A stretch of DNA of 64,000 bases from Coniferiporia sulphurascens. Lineage: Eukaryota > Basidiomycota > Agaricomycetes > Hymenochaetales > Hymenochaetaceae. Shown here piece after piece: positions 1 to 8,364 of this stretch (positions are counted from its first letter, which is position 1; each line of letters starts with the position of its first letter). The notes beneath the pieces were generated by a model. That model saw nothing but the letters and a program-made list of their open reading frames with translations, made no database searches and had not been told where the DNA came from. The position numbers and the translations under genes were made by a program. The stretch covers positions 2,046,001 through 2,110,000 of the forward strand of contig NBBA01000006.1 in assembly GCA_002794785.1 (NCBI GenBank), in the 5' to 3' direction.

Positions 1-1085
1 CAGCTCGAACTTGCAACTTGGCTGGGAATATTACCGCTAAGACGAAAGAAGTTGTGTTAGTGTATAAGACGAATGAGTTGGTATCGTTGTGCCAGCACTA
101 TGGCGTTCCTCAAGGACAAGTTACTGCATTTCAGGCTCTTCTACATGTGGTTGACGCTGAACGAGCACGGCTACGTGAGATTGAGGAAAATAAGGACACC
201 GCCGTCCTCTCAGGCGATACAACGGAAATCGACGACGACGTCTATGGAGCGGTGGATGAGGGCTCCGTTGCCCTCGGAGACGTACGCAACGACATTGGGA
301 GCAACGGTGCTCAACAAAACCACAACCCCATAGATTTCCCCGTGGTTCCAAGTTATCGCTGCGGGACTGTGGAGCCTGAGGGTGAGTATGTGGCGTGCTT
401 TCGTAATGTTTTCCCTAACGCAGTTCCTGACCGTGTAGCTCTCAACAAACCAAAAGCGGGTCCAGTGCTTGCAACCAGTCAATCGACTAAGGACGACAAA
501 AGACGTGCCCGTGTGGCGAGGTCAAAGAAGAACAAAAGGCCTGCCGGCCCTGCTGCGGGGGAGAAGAAGCACAAGGACAAGACCAAGGAGAGGACCATGA
601 ACACTGGTCCTTCGGACAAAGCGACTGGTAAATCCACTCGTTCCGGGGGTGATGTAGATGAGGTCATGATCCACCCCCCAGAAATATCCCGACCTCGCGT
701 CCGTCTCTTCATTAGGGAAGAGAAATACAATTCTGCAGCTGCGATCTCCCGTCAAGCGAAAGGAGAAGGTCGTGCCGACGGGCCTAACCTTCCCCCTCTA
801 GTGATTCCAGACGGGATGCGCGAATTGAGGCGCAGAAGGCTCGTCTCTATGGAGACTCCAATTCCCCGTCCGCGTATCCGCAGGCAGCCAGAGACGCTCC
901 CCGTCATGAGCAAAGGGACAATAAAAGGGGGGAAGAAAGAACAGCCGAAGCGAGGAAACAAGAGAACGAGAAGAGATTTCGAGGACGATGACGCACCTGA
1001 GGACGCCCCGCCGAGGAAGCGCAGCGAGCATGTCCATAGTCCTGAAGGAGGCGCGGCCGCAACATCGTCGAATGTTATGGCCTGA
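1..1085 (+). CDS. Gene B1: disordered basic protein of the A/B family, 5' end outside the window
   Basis: Function unknown. The frame is open from the left edge; comparison with B2 (start at 19600) puts the real ATG a few codons upstream of the window, so this copy is 5'-partial. A 57-nt intron (382-438, GT..TAG) lies at the same phase-1 position as in the A genes; having no stop and a length divisible by three, it is easily read through. The protein is low complexity, rich in Lys, Arg, Pro, Glu and Asp. A family block with SRPRVRLFIREEKY and a SRQAKGEGRAD segment leads to a C-terminal KEQPKRGNKRTRRDFEDDD stretch, then DAPPRKRS, which resembles a bipartite nuclear localisation signal. A nuclear role is inferred from composition only. 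No enzymatic motif is seen. Confidence 0.65.
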   Translation, partial: ARTCNLAGNITAKTKEVVLVYKTNELVSLCQHYGVPQGQVTAFQALLHVVDAERARLREIEENKDTAVLSGDTTEIDDDVYGAVDEGSVALGDVRNDIGSNGAQQNHNPIDFPVVPSYRCGTVEPEGEYVACFRNVFPNAVPDRVALNKPKAGPVLATSQSTKDDKRRARVARSKKNKRPAGPAAGEKKHKDKTKERTMNTGPSDKATGKSTRSGGDVDEVMIHPPEISRPRVRLFIREEKYNSAAAISRQAKGEGRADGPNLPPLVIPDGMRELRRRRLVSMETPIPRPRIRRQPETLPVMSKGTIKGGKKEQPKRGNKRTRRDFEDDDAPEDAPPRKRSEHVHSPEGGAAATSSNVMA

Positions 1086-2827
1086 CCCACGCCATCATTA
1101 ATCAACAGCACCTCAAAGCCCCAGACCTGCCCAAGTTGCAAGGCATAAATCACCACAGGCGGCTGTGATCGACAGACGAACGTTCTTCGTCTCTAATATT
1201 CATTTTCATTGTTTAGCTTCGATGAATCCCTACATTAAACTGAATGTACAACTTACAAATCCCCGGTGCTTGTCAGCCCGTCACCTGGACAATTTTCGAC
1301 GCCGTTTTTCTTCCAGCCCTCTTATTTACGGACCTTTGGACTCTTCACCTGTTGATATTTTTACGATTTGATCCCTTGTCTGCCCATAGCTTGTAACATT
1401 ATTATTATTGTTTCGTTGAACAAAAATGAAGTCGTTTCTCGCCAAACATTCGGGCATCTCGAGACCTGACCAGCTGTAGGAGTGTGAGACGACATATGAG
1501 TGAAAGTCGGCGATGACAGACGTTTCAGGGGCACTTCTCACCACCGAGCAGATACCGGAGATGGGGACTGGAGGGGACGATAGTGTTCAAAGGGGAAAGA
1601 AATTGCGCCAAAGGAGCGAAACCGGATTCACCGTAAGTTTTTGTACTTCCGGAGCCACACATGGGCCCGATGTCCAATCAAGGTTCGGAGAGCAATCGCA
1701 GAGGGTGACAATTAAAAATCATCGATACAAAGGAAAGCCGAGAACAACTTGAGGGGGGATGAGAATGGCCATGAGTTGCCAGCACGAGAGTTTCCGGAGT
1801 CCACGATAGCGATTTTTGAGTCGGTTATGATGACTAGCGGCGAGAAGTACAAAGGTCAAAGGACTCTGTGGAATCTAGATAATCTGAGATCTTTTGAGTT
1901 ACATTAAATCGACCTTTCTGTTAAAATTTGCGAGGGCCCGTCAAGGAAATCATTCCGTGGGATTTAGCGGCGGACGCCAGCACATCCTAATTCGCGCGCT
2001 TTCCTCTTTTTTCCACAGAGCGGACCACATTCTCCGCATCGAGGAGGGATACCTTCTTTACAATTTTATATATTCGCCTATTACTGAAACCAGTGCGCCA
2101 ATGGTTTTATCAAGCAGAGCACCATTCACAAAAGGGATGAGTTTACTTTTATGCCTTGTGCTCCGCGGGGCAGCGCCGGTGCTTGAGGACACGCTTGCGT
2201 TTCTCCAGGGACGCACTCTGCATGTCGGTCTCCGCATTTTTTATCATATCGATTGAACTTAATTGTCGAATCGGACTTCGTTGCCCAAGTGTGGGGAGGT
2301 GATACAAATTCAAGTTACGGGGTGACACGGTTTCGCCCTTGACAACTTCTTTTTTGACCACAATCATTCTCCCTAGCCCTCCTTCCCCTCCCCCATACCT
2401 TTTCTCTAGGCTGCCAGTGAGGAGAGCCTCTGAATGTTCGGTGCTTGCTGTTTCTCACTTGACCACCAAGACCCGTTCAACTGATTGGATCGCGAAATGC
2501 CTGCACGTTTGTCGAGGAACGACTTCTATTCAATGAGACACGAAACAATAACAATTGTGTTACAAGCTATACGCAGATGATAAACCAATTCGCAAAATTC
2601 AGACGGATGAAGTATTCAAAGGTCCGTAAATAAAGAGTCTGAAGGAGAAGCTAATGATGCGGGGGAGAAAACTGTCCGAGCGATGGGCTGACCAAGACCA
2701 GAAATTGTGTGACGATCCGAGCATCTGTAAGTTATACGTCAACTGCGATTTTAGGGAAACGTTGGAGCTGAAGCAGTAAACAGTGAATATTAGGGACGCA
2801 ATACTTTCAAACGAATCCATCGTTCGA
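1086..2827. other. Block I central non-coding region
   Basis: No convincing gene. The region is the reverse-complement match of 16705-18526 in Block II. It contains the 3' flanks of B1 and A1, each with a recognisable segment around TTTACGGACCTTTG (near 1325 on plus, near 2620 on minus) followed by a variant of the phrase GCTTGTAACA. The middle (about 1750-2300) is shared with 17280-17820. A short ATT microsatellite lies near 1398-1410. Reading frames here are not conserved between the two copies, which argues against coding. Confidence 0.55.
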
Positions 2828-4435
2828 TTAACGGCGATAGATTTTTCCGAAGAGCAGAGTCGTTTCAGAACGACGCAGCGGCCTGTTGAGTGGGATAGCC
2901 GCAGGCTGAGCAAGGACGAGACCTTGCGGAATCTGTTGATTAGGGGCTGGGTGAATGGCGGCATGGAAGGCCGGAGGAAGTACCGCGAGATGAGCGGGAA
3001 GCTGCGGGGCTGCTACGATAGGTGGTGCTGCAGTTTGTTCCTCAGCGTGTGCTGGTTCCTCGACTGCAGGAGCTGCGGGAACTTCTAGGACTGCGACCTC
3101 AGAAACTTCAAGAGCTGCGGGCTCGGCAGTCTCGACTTCAGACTCAACGGTGTGAGTTTCAGGGACAATGAGCGCAGTCTGTTCCTCTTCCGCAGTCCCT
3201 TCGGCCAATGGCTCCGGTCGCTGCTCGACTACTTCCGGAGGAGTGTGTGCGTACTTGCCGCGCTTCTTCGGAGGGGCATCCTCAGGTGCGTCGTCGCCCT
3301 CGAAGTCGTCTCGCGTCCTTTTATTTTCTCGCTTCGGTTGCTCCTCCTTTTTATCCGTGACCGTTTCTTCCTTTACAACGGGAACTGTCTTTAGTTGTCT
3401 GCGAGCGCGAGTGCGGGGAGCCGGAGGCTTCGCAGAGACGAGCCTGTTCCCCCTGAGCTTACGCATCCCTTCTGGAACTACCAAAGGAGGGAGTGGCGAA
3501 GGGCTCCGCGGCTTAACCGTGGGTTTTACACCGCGGGTGCGTCTTTGAGAGGGACCCGGAGCAGCATCGGCGACATTACCATCGGTAACTTTCTTGGCCT
3601 TTTGGCCGCGTCCTCTGCGTATCACGACATTTTTCGCTGGTGGATGTGGGGCTGGTTCGTCGGCACGACCCTTGCCCTTGGCTTGGCGAGAGTCGGCGGC
3701 TGCGGCTGCGGCTGCGGCTTTTTCTGCTCTGACTACAGCACGAGTACGGGGTCGAGTTACTTCAGAAGGATGGATTGTAGCCTCTTCGTCAGCCGCGGGG
3801 CGAGTGGGCATATCAGGGTCTTCATCCGAAGATCCTGTGTTAGCTGCCCTTTCCTTGCCTTTGCCTTTCTTCGCCTGCGCAGGGCCTACGAGATTTATGC
3901 CTTTCCCCGTTCTTGTTCTACGAGGGGGACGACTATCCTCTTCCTCGATCGCTCGACCACTCGCGAGCGCGGACACGCTAGCTTCCGGTTCGTTGGGACC
4001 TATCGTGGTCATAAAGAGCGTTAGGGGGAGACTATACGAGGGCATATTGCACCGCTTACCTTCGCTCACGTCGTCCCAGGGTGAAATATTGAGACCGTTA
4101 AGTACCTCGGCCTCGCCGGTGAAGCTCATGAACTCGGGGTACTCTAAGATGTTGTCGGATTGTTGAGCACCGTTGCTCTCCAGATTGCCGTTATACACGT
4201 CAGCGAGGGCAACGGCGCCTTCGTCCGCAGCCTCATAGACGACATCGGTTTCAGACGTGTCGCCGGGGAGGACCGCGGTGTATGTTGCGGCATTATCCAC
4301 TACAGGGGCATTCGTTTCTGTGATGGCTGGGTAATAAATGTTGTGGTTAGGAGGTGCAACCCTACGATTCTGGTCGTGATGTCCCAAAGCGCGATTTGCG
4401 CGGAGTCTTTCCACGAAGCGAGGATGCATTGGCAT
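2828..4435 (-). CDS. Gene A1: disordered basic probable nuclear protein, A/B family
   Basis: Function unknown. Two exons (4435-4060 and 3999-2828) join across a 60-nt GT..AG intron at phase 1, giving 515 residues. The start MPMHPRF is chosen because the MPM start is shared with B2. An in-frame ATG 49 codons upstream (4582) is also open in A2 and cannot be excluded. The N-terminal ~125 residues are the most ordered-looking part, acidic, with a GDTSETDVVYEAADEGAVAL segment shared with B. The rest is basic: an Ala run, an AT-hook-like RRGRGQK, then PKRENKRTRDDFEGDDAPED and PPKKRGK (bipartite NLS-like). An acidic Pro/Val/Glu-rich tail ends in LRRSETTLLFGKIYRR, which is absent from B. The first exon differs from A2 at only eight residues of 125, so the duplication is recent or the pair is homogenised. 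Confidence 0.7.
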   Translation of the reverse strand: MPMHPRFVERLRANRALGHHDQNRRVAPPNHNIYYPAITETNAPVVDNAATYTAVLPGDTSETDVVYEAADEGAVALADVYNGNLESNGAQQSDNILEYPEFMSFTGEAEVLNGLNISPWDDVSEGKRCNMPSYSLPLTLFMTTIGPNEPEASVSALASGRAIEEEDSRPPRRTRTGKGINLVGPAQAKKGKGKERAANTGSSDEDPDMPTRPAADEEATIHPSEVTRPRTRAVVRAEKAAAAAAAADSRQAKGKGRADEPAPHPPAKNVVIRRGRGQKAKKVTDGNVADAAPGPSQRRTRGVKPTVKPRSPSPLPPLVVPEGMRKLRGNRLVSAKPPAPRTRARRQLKTVPVVKEETVTDKKEEQPKRENKRTRDDFEGDDAPEDAPPKKRGKYAHTPPEVVEQRPEPLAEGTAEEEQTALIVPETHTVESEVETAEPAALEVSEVAVLEVPAAPAVEEPAHAEEQTAAPPIVAAPQLPAHLAVLPPAFHAAIHPAPNQQIPQGLVLAQPAAIPLNRPLRRSETTLLFGKIYRR

Positions 4436-5318
4436 GTTGATTAACCTATGACTCCCAAAGCAGACAGGAGCAGGTACAGGTATGCAAGTGCAGTCTCGAG
4501 AGAGGGGACAGGATGTAGTGGTTGGAGTTGAAGACGAGAGGATGCTGAGCCACCGAACGTGTTGGTTTTTTCTTTCAACCACTCCGCGCGCCTCGTGTTT
4601 CCGGCATTTCGCGGAGTCGCTAAAGCTTGTAAGGTCTTGTCCCTTGTTCGTTTTTGCCTAACGTCCATTGTTCTTTATCCAATGACGGCCCGTGTCCCAG
4701 ATGCCGACCGTGACTCACGGCTCGGGGTCATCGGCGGACTCAGTAGCAAGACACCAAGCTCTCTGGGCTTACAGACATGTCCCCGCGCTCCCTCACAGAA
4801 TAAAGAGCAATGTCGACTAAGGACACCGAAGGGTAAATTTCCGTAGGATGAGTTGCCATTTCAACCCATGGGGCTACAGGGAGACGGATATAGATCAGAT
4901 AGTGGCTCAATGTGAAAGTCTTATCAGATAAACGCAGCGTCTTTTCTCCTAATTCGGTAGTCGTTATAATTTGACCCCTATTAGAGTCAGTACACACTCA
5001 TAAATCCACGGAGGAAATTCGGACATCTTTTCGTTTTCCAAGTCTTGCGGGGCGACTTCAGCCTACTGCAAATACGTCGAATGCGTTCCGACTATTAAGC
5101 CAAAATCGAAAGATCCAATCCAAGGACATTCTGCGTTAATCACGCTAAACAGAGCTGTAAGCCTCGCCTTTCATTTCCATCCGCACTCTCTTCGTGCCTC
5201 GTTGCCTGTAGATGGCAGACCCATAGACGTAATCAAGTTAGAGCTGTACATGAACGCAAAAGTCATTTACGTCTGCACTTATTGGCAAAGATTAAAAAGA
5301 CTATATTGACTCTTTTAT
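4436..5318. other. A1 upstream flank and Block I end
   Basis: Positions 4436 to about 4980 are the A-type 5' flank, shared in reverse orientation with 14480-15048 and, more weakly, with the B2 flank 19601-20105. It includes the shared region around ATGCCGACCGTGACTCACGG near 4702 and a terminal segment with CTTATCAGATAAACGC near 4920. From about 4980 to 5318 the sequence is unique and I see no gene in it. Confidence 0.5.
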
Positions 5319-5405
5319 TGCCACAAACCCGGATCGAACGGGTGACCTTTAGAAGGTTGATTAGATATCTTCAGTCTACTGCTCTCCCAACTGAGCTATT
5401 GCGGC
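5319..5405 (-). tRNA. tRNA-Phe: tRNA-Phe (GAA) with a short intron
   Basis: The minus-strand sequence folds as a nuclear tRNA. A GCCGCAA acceptor stem pairs with TTGTGGC and discriminator A. The D arm is GCTC..GAGC, the anticodon loop CTGAAG carries GAA, and the T arm is ACCCG-TTCGATC-CGGGT. About 15 nt of extra sequence after anticodon position 37 is the usual place for a eukaryotic tRNA intron. A Pol III stop (TCTTTTTAAT) follows about 20 nt downstream. The 87 nt are identical to the plus-strand copy at 7651-7737. Confidence 0.95.
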
Positions 5406-5549
5406 GACGTAATAAAGTAGCTTTAGAAAATCTCATTAGCATGTTTGAAAAATACCGATATACTATGACGTAGATTGATACTCCACCTTGTAGACCCTTC
5501 AAAAGAGCTGCTGCAATGCAGTATGACCCAAAAATAAAACACCAGATTG

Positions 5550-7351
5550 ATGTCCTACCTCGACTACTATCGCAGCGCACCCAACTGGGCCACAGGCCAA
5601 TGGCAGTCCGTCAACCCCCCTGCACCCGCTTTCCAGCCGCAGCCCTCCTGGGGCGGCATAGACTTCTTCCGCGCGACCTCGGGTCTCAACGACAAGTACG
5701 CGCAGCTCCTGATCGACGATTCATTTTGCTGATTTTTTTTAACCTCGTTTTAGCTCCATATACGACTATGGGTTGAACAGCGCCCAGGGCCTGCAGGGCA
5801 ATGTCGGCCCTTCCCTCCTCGACTCTAAGATCATGCACCGCAGGGCGTACGGAGGTCTGGTGCGTTTTGTCCTTCTTTTCGCGCTTACATGCATATAATG
5901 ACGCCCATCCGTGCAGGGAGACATCCTCGTCATGACCCCGAACGAGATCGGCGCGGCTGCCGCGTACGAGGTCTGGCGCAATTGGCGTTACAACTACGGC
6001 ACCCTCGCCCAGCCGCTCGGCGGCGATACCGAGCGACAGCGCGAGGCACTCATCGGTCTTGCAGTCGGAGAAGGTGCGTTTCTGGACGTATGCTTTTTGG
6101 TCGCGGCCGGCTGAATATATGCATCTAGCGACGTGCCTCTGGCAGTACACGACGCGCGTGGCGGATACTGCGGGCCGGCTCGCGGCGGTAGAGGCTGCAG
6201 CAATCGCTGCGTCACGAATATTCGCGCAGGGGAACGGCACACTGATGCAGCAGGGCGGCGCGTATGGCGGGAACGGAGCTGTGGGAATGGGTGGTCCTAT
6301 GCTGTCTCCTGCCCTTTCCGGGGGCGCATTAGGGGGTGTAATGGGAGGTGCGAGTGCAGGAATGGGTATGGGAGGCGGAGGCGCGGGAATGGGAAATGCG
6401 GGAATGGGAGGTGCAGGAATGGGGATGGGAGGCGGAGGCGTGGGAATGGGAGGTGCGGGAATGGGGATGGGAGGTGCAGGAATGGGAATGGGAGGAGGAG
6501 CAGGAATGGGCGGTGGAATGGGCGGAGCGGGCGTGGGCATGGGCAGGGCAGGCATGGGCGGAGCGGGCATGGGAGGAGCAGGCATGGGCGGAGCAGGCAT
6601 GGGAGGAGCAGGCATGGGCATGCCTCCACTCGTACGCCAGCGCTCGATGTCCACTGGCGCAATCTCGCCGTTCGGTCCAGCGGGTGGTGCCAGTGCGGGA
6701 ATGTACGGCGGCGGCGCGTACGGCGCGACGAATGGATACCTCAACGCGGGCGCCACACCTGCGCTGCGCCGTCCGCGCTCGTTCACATCGCTTGGAGGCG
6801 CGGGTGGGTACGGTGGTGGGGGATACAGTGGTGCAGGCTACGGCGGTGGCGCTGGGTACGGCAATGCAGGCTACGGCAGCGCGGGATATGGTGGCGGCGC
6901 AGGATATGGTGGTGCGGGATATGGAGGTGGTGGGCTTGGAAGCAGCGGCGGCGGCGGGTCTGGGGTCGGTGCCATGGTAGGGGAGGCGGAGCTTGCGCGT
7001 CATGAGCGTCACCGCTTACGAAGGGCGCGTCGTTCTGCGGAGCGGGCTGCAATGGGTTCGGGGGGAGCGTTAGGAGGCGGTGGATTAGGGGCGGGAGGCA
7101 TGGGAGGTATGGGGATGGGCGGCGGGGGCATGGGAGGCATGGAAGGCGGAGGAATGGGTGGTAGGGGAATGGGTGGCGGAGGTGGGGGTATGGGCGCGGG
7201 ATACGGAAGCAGTGGGTGGGTCGGGCAGGAGCTGCGCTCAGAATTGGGCTTGCATGGTGGAGGTAACGGCGGTGGATATGGCGGTGGCGGATACGGAGGC
7301 GGTGGCGGATATGGCGGTGGTGGATATGGTGGACAAGGAGGTCGATACTAG
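5550..7351 (+). CDS. Met/Gly- and Tyr/Gly-repeat protein with conserved N-terminal region
   Basis: Function unknown. Four exons (5550-5695, 5754-5859, 5917-6073, 6129-7351) separated by introns of 58, 57 and 55 nt join in frame to 543 residues; the start is the first ATG (MSYLDYYRSAP). Residues 1 to about 185 are non-repetitive and helix-forming, with RRAYGGLGDILVMTPNEIGA, AAYEVWRNWRYNYG and EALIGLAVGEATCLW. This part weakly recalls the fungal CipC/DUF3759 style of small stress proteins (a guess). The remainder is repeats: first GMGGAGMG units (about 6340-6620), then GYGGAGYGG units, then a second GMGGG/GYGGGG tract to the end, separated by Arg-containing linkers. Such tracts suggest a condensate- or structure-forming protein. 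The gene lies between two inverted tRNA-Phe genes. Confidence 0.75.
6340..6625 (+). repeat. Coding minisatellite, GGAGMG-type units
   Basis: Inside the Gly-rich gene, units such as GGAGGTGCGGGAATGGG and GGAGCAGGCATGGGC repeat imperfectly in multiples of 9-18 bases, preserving frame. Related tracts occur at 6800-6950 (Tyr/Gly) and 7065-7345 (mixed). Such arrays change length easily between strains. Confidence 0.8.
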
Positions 7352-7650
7352 ACCTACCAGGACTCTGATTTTTCTTCTTTACATGCCTAACTTATCTTCG
7401 CTCACCCTCTCTTGCCATATATCGTTTGTTCGTTCGTGTCTAATACCCTGTTGATCTTTGAATATCTGCAATGAATACTTTACCCGTACATATAGACCAC
7501 TGATAGTGTTTGTAAAAATAAACAGAGTCTTGGAAGTGCCAGTGTATGCGGAATCAATACAACCTAGGAAAAATAATATAACGTTCAAAGATTAAGCAAC
7601 CATCACAAGCCACAAAAACTATTGCTGGAGTCTAGTTAAGCTTCTGGAAA

Positions 7651-7737
7651 GCCGCAATAGCTCAGTTGGGAGAGCAGTAGACTGAAGATATCTAATCAAC
7701 CTTCTAAAGGTCACCCGTTCGATCCGGGTTTGTGGCA
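7651..7737 (+). tRNA. tRNA-Phe: tRNA-Phe (GAA) with a short intron, second copy
   Basis: Identical over all 87 nt to the minus-strand copy at 5319-5405, with the same acceptor, D, anticodon (GAA) and T arms and the same ~15-nt intron. A Pol III terminator TTTT follows at 7741-7744. Upstream flanks of the two copies do not match, so only the tRNA itself is shared. The pair forms an inverted repeat around the Gly-rich gene. Confidence 0.95.
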
Positions 7738-8208
7738 TTTGTTTTGCATTATTTGTTAATTTCCTTCTTCCTTTTCATCAAAGCCTCTTCCTCTATCATC
7801 CACGCGACCCACGCCTTGGTATGTTTTCATCTGGCATAAGCCATTTATGTACTTTTTGGTGTTCTGGTCTCATCGGGTTCTGTCCCTTGCCGGTAATAAC
7901 CCGGATTCAAGTCTAGTGCTGGCATTGAACGCTGGAATGGAGGCTATAGGGTACTTTGCGTCGTTCGTACTAACTGAGAATATGGAGATGGCCACATTGC
8001 ACTCCCGAGATGACTCGCCACAGCCACTACCGCCTCTGGATCGCCTATGGAGCCTCAGGGTTTCACTTTGCCCTCTCGCCATTAATTAAAAGAGGAATTA
8101 TTTGGTATGATTTTTTTCACACTAATCCGCCCGAGTTTGTCGTCCTCCTTGGAGTTCTACTTCCATAGGCGATGCTGGGTCGCATGAATGTCTCTGCACT
8201 GAGTAGGG
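7738..8208. other. Intergenic, no gene seen
   Basis: Nothing recognisable between the tRNA terminator and the TATA element of the GH5 pseudogene. Short open frames here lack start context and conserved motifs. Confidence 0.4.
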
Positions 8209-8216
8209 TATAAATA
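8209..8216 (+). promoter_or_regulatory. TATA box of the GH5 pseudogene
   Basis: TATAAATA lies in GGGTATAAATACTCC, about 150 bases upstream of the ATG at 8365 and followed by a pyrimidine-rich TCATCACATCACA leader. The core promoter seems preserved although the coding part is dead. Confidence 0.6.
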
Positions 8217-8364
8217 CTCCTTTGAAACGTCTTCTATCATCACATCACATTACATCGCAAAGGTCCTTACTTGTCTTTCTTGACGAACTCTGGAACTTGT
8301 TGAGGCAGATTTACAGCTCCAAGTGGCTGCAGATCGCGAATTAAAAAGGAATATTAACACAACT

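Larger units (their letters stand above)
1..4980. repeat. Block I: inverted-repeat unit with convergent genes B1 and A1
   Basis: The block holds gene B on the plus strand at the left and gene A on the minus strand at the right, tail to tail, with about 1.7 kb of non-coding sequence between them. Read in reverse complement it matches Block II (~14,480-20,105) in coding, promoter and intergenic parts, so the two blocks are inverted copies about 9.5 kb apart. A and B are themselves diverged paralogues, including upstream sequence, so each block is also an imperfect palindrome. The right boundary is approximate, set where similarity to the Block II left end fades near 4,980. The left edge is cut by the window. 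No transposase or reverse transcriptase reading frame is seen inside. Confidence 0.75.

Noticed and set aside
1894..2367. Open frames in the Block I centre
   Set aside because: The corresponding part of Block II does not keep these frames open; no motif.
3168..4166. Long Ala/Ser/Gly-rich plus-strand frames opposite gene A1 (and their mirror images opposite A2 and A3)
   Set aside because: They are shadows of the biased codon composition of the A genes. The A frame carries the conserved intron, start and C-terminal motif, and A1 to A2 changes fit the A frame.
4436..4582. Upstream in-frame ATG giving a 49-codon N-terminal extension of A1 (likewise 14902 for A2)
   Set aside because: The MPM start is shared by A and B genes while the extension is not found in B2. 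Kept as an alternative only.
6059..7454. Several overlapping frames with Arg/Trp/Gly or Pro/Ala-rich repeats in and opposite the Gly-rich gene
   Set aside because: The repeat period is a multiple of three, so all frames stay open. Only the called frame connects with the spliced conserved N-terminal exons.
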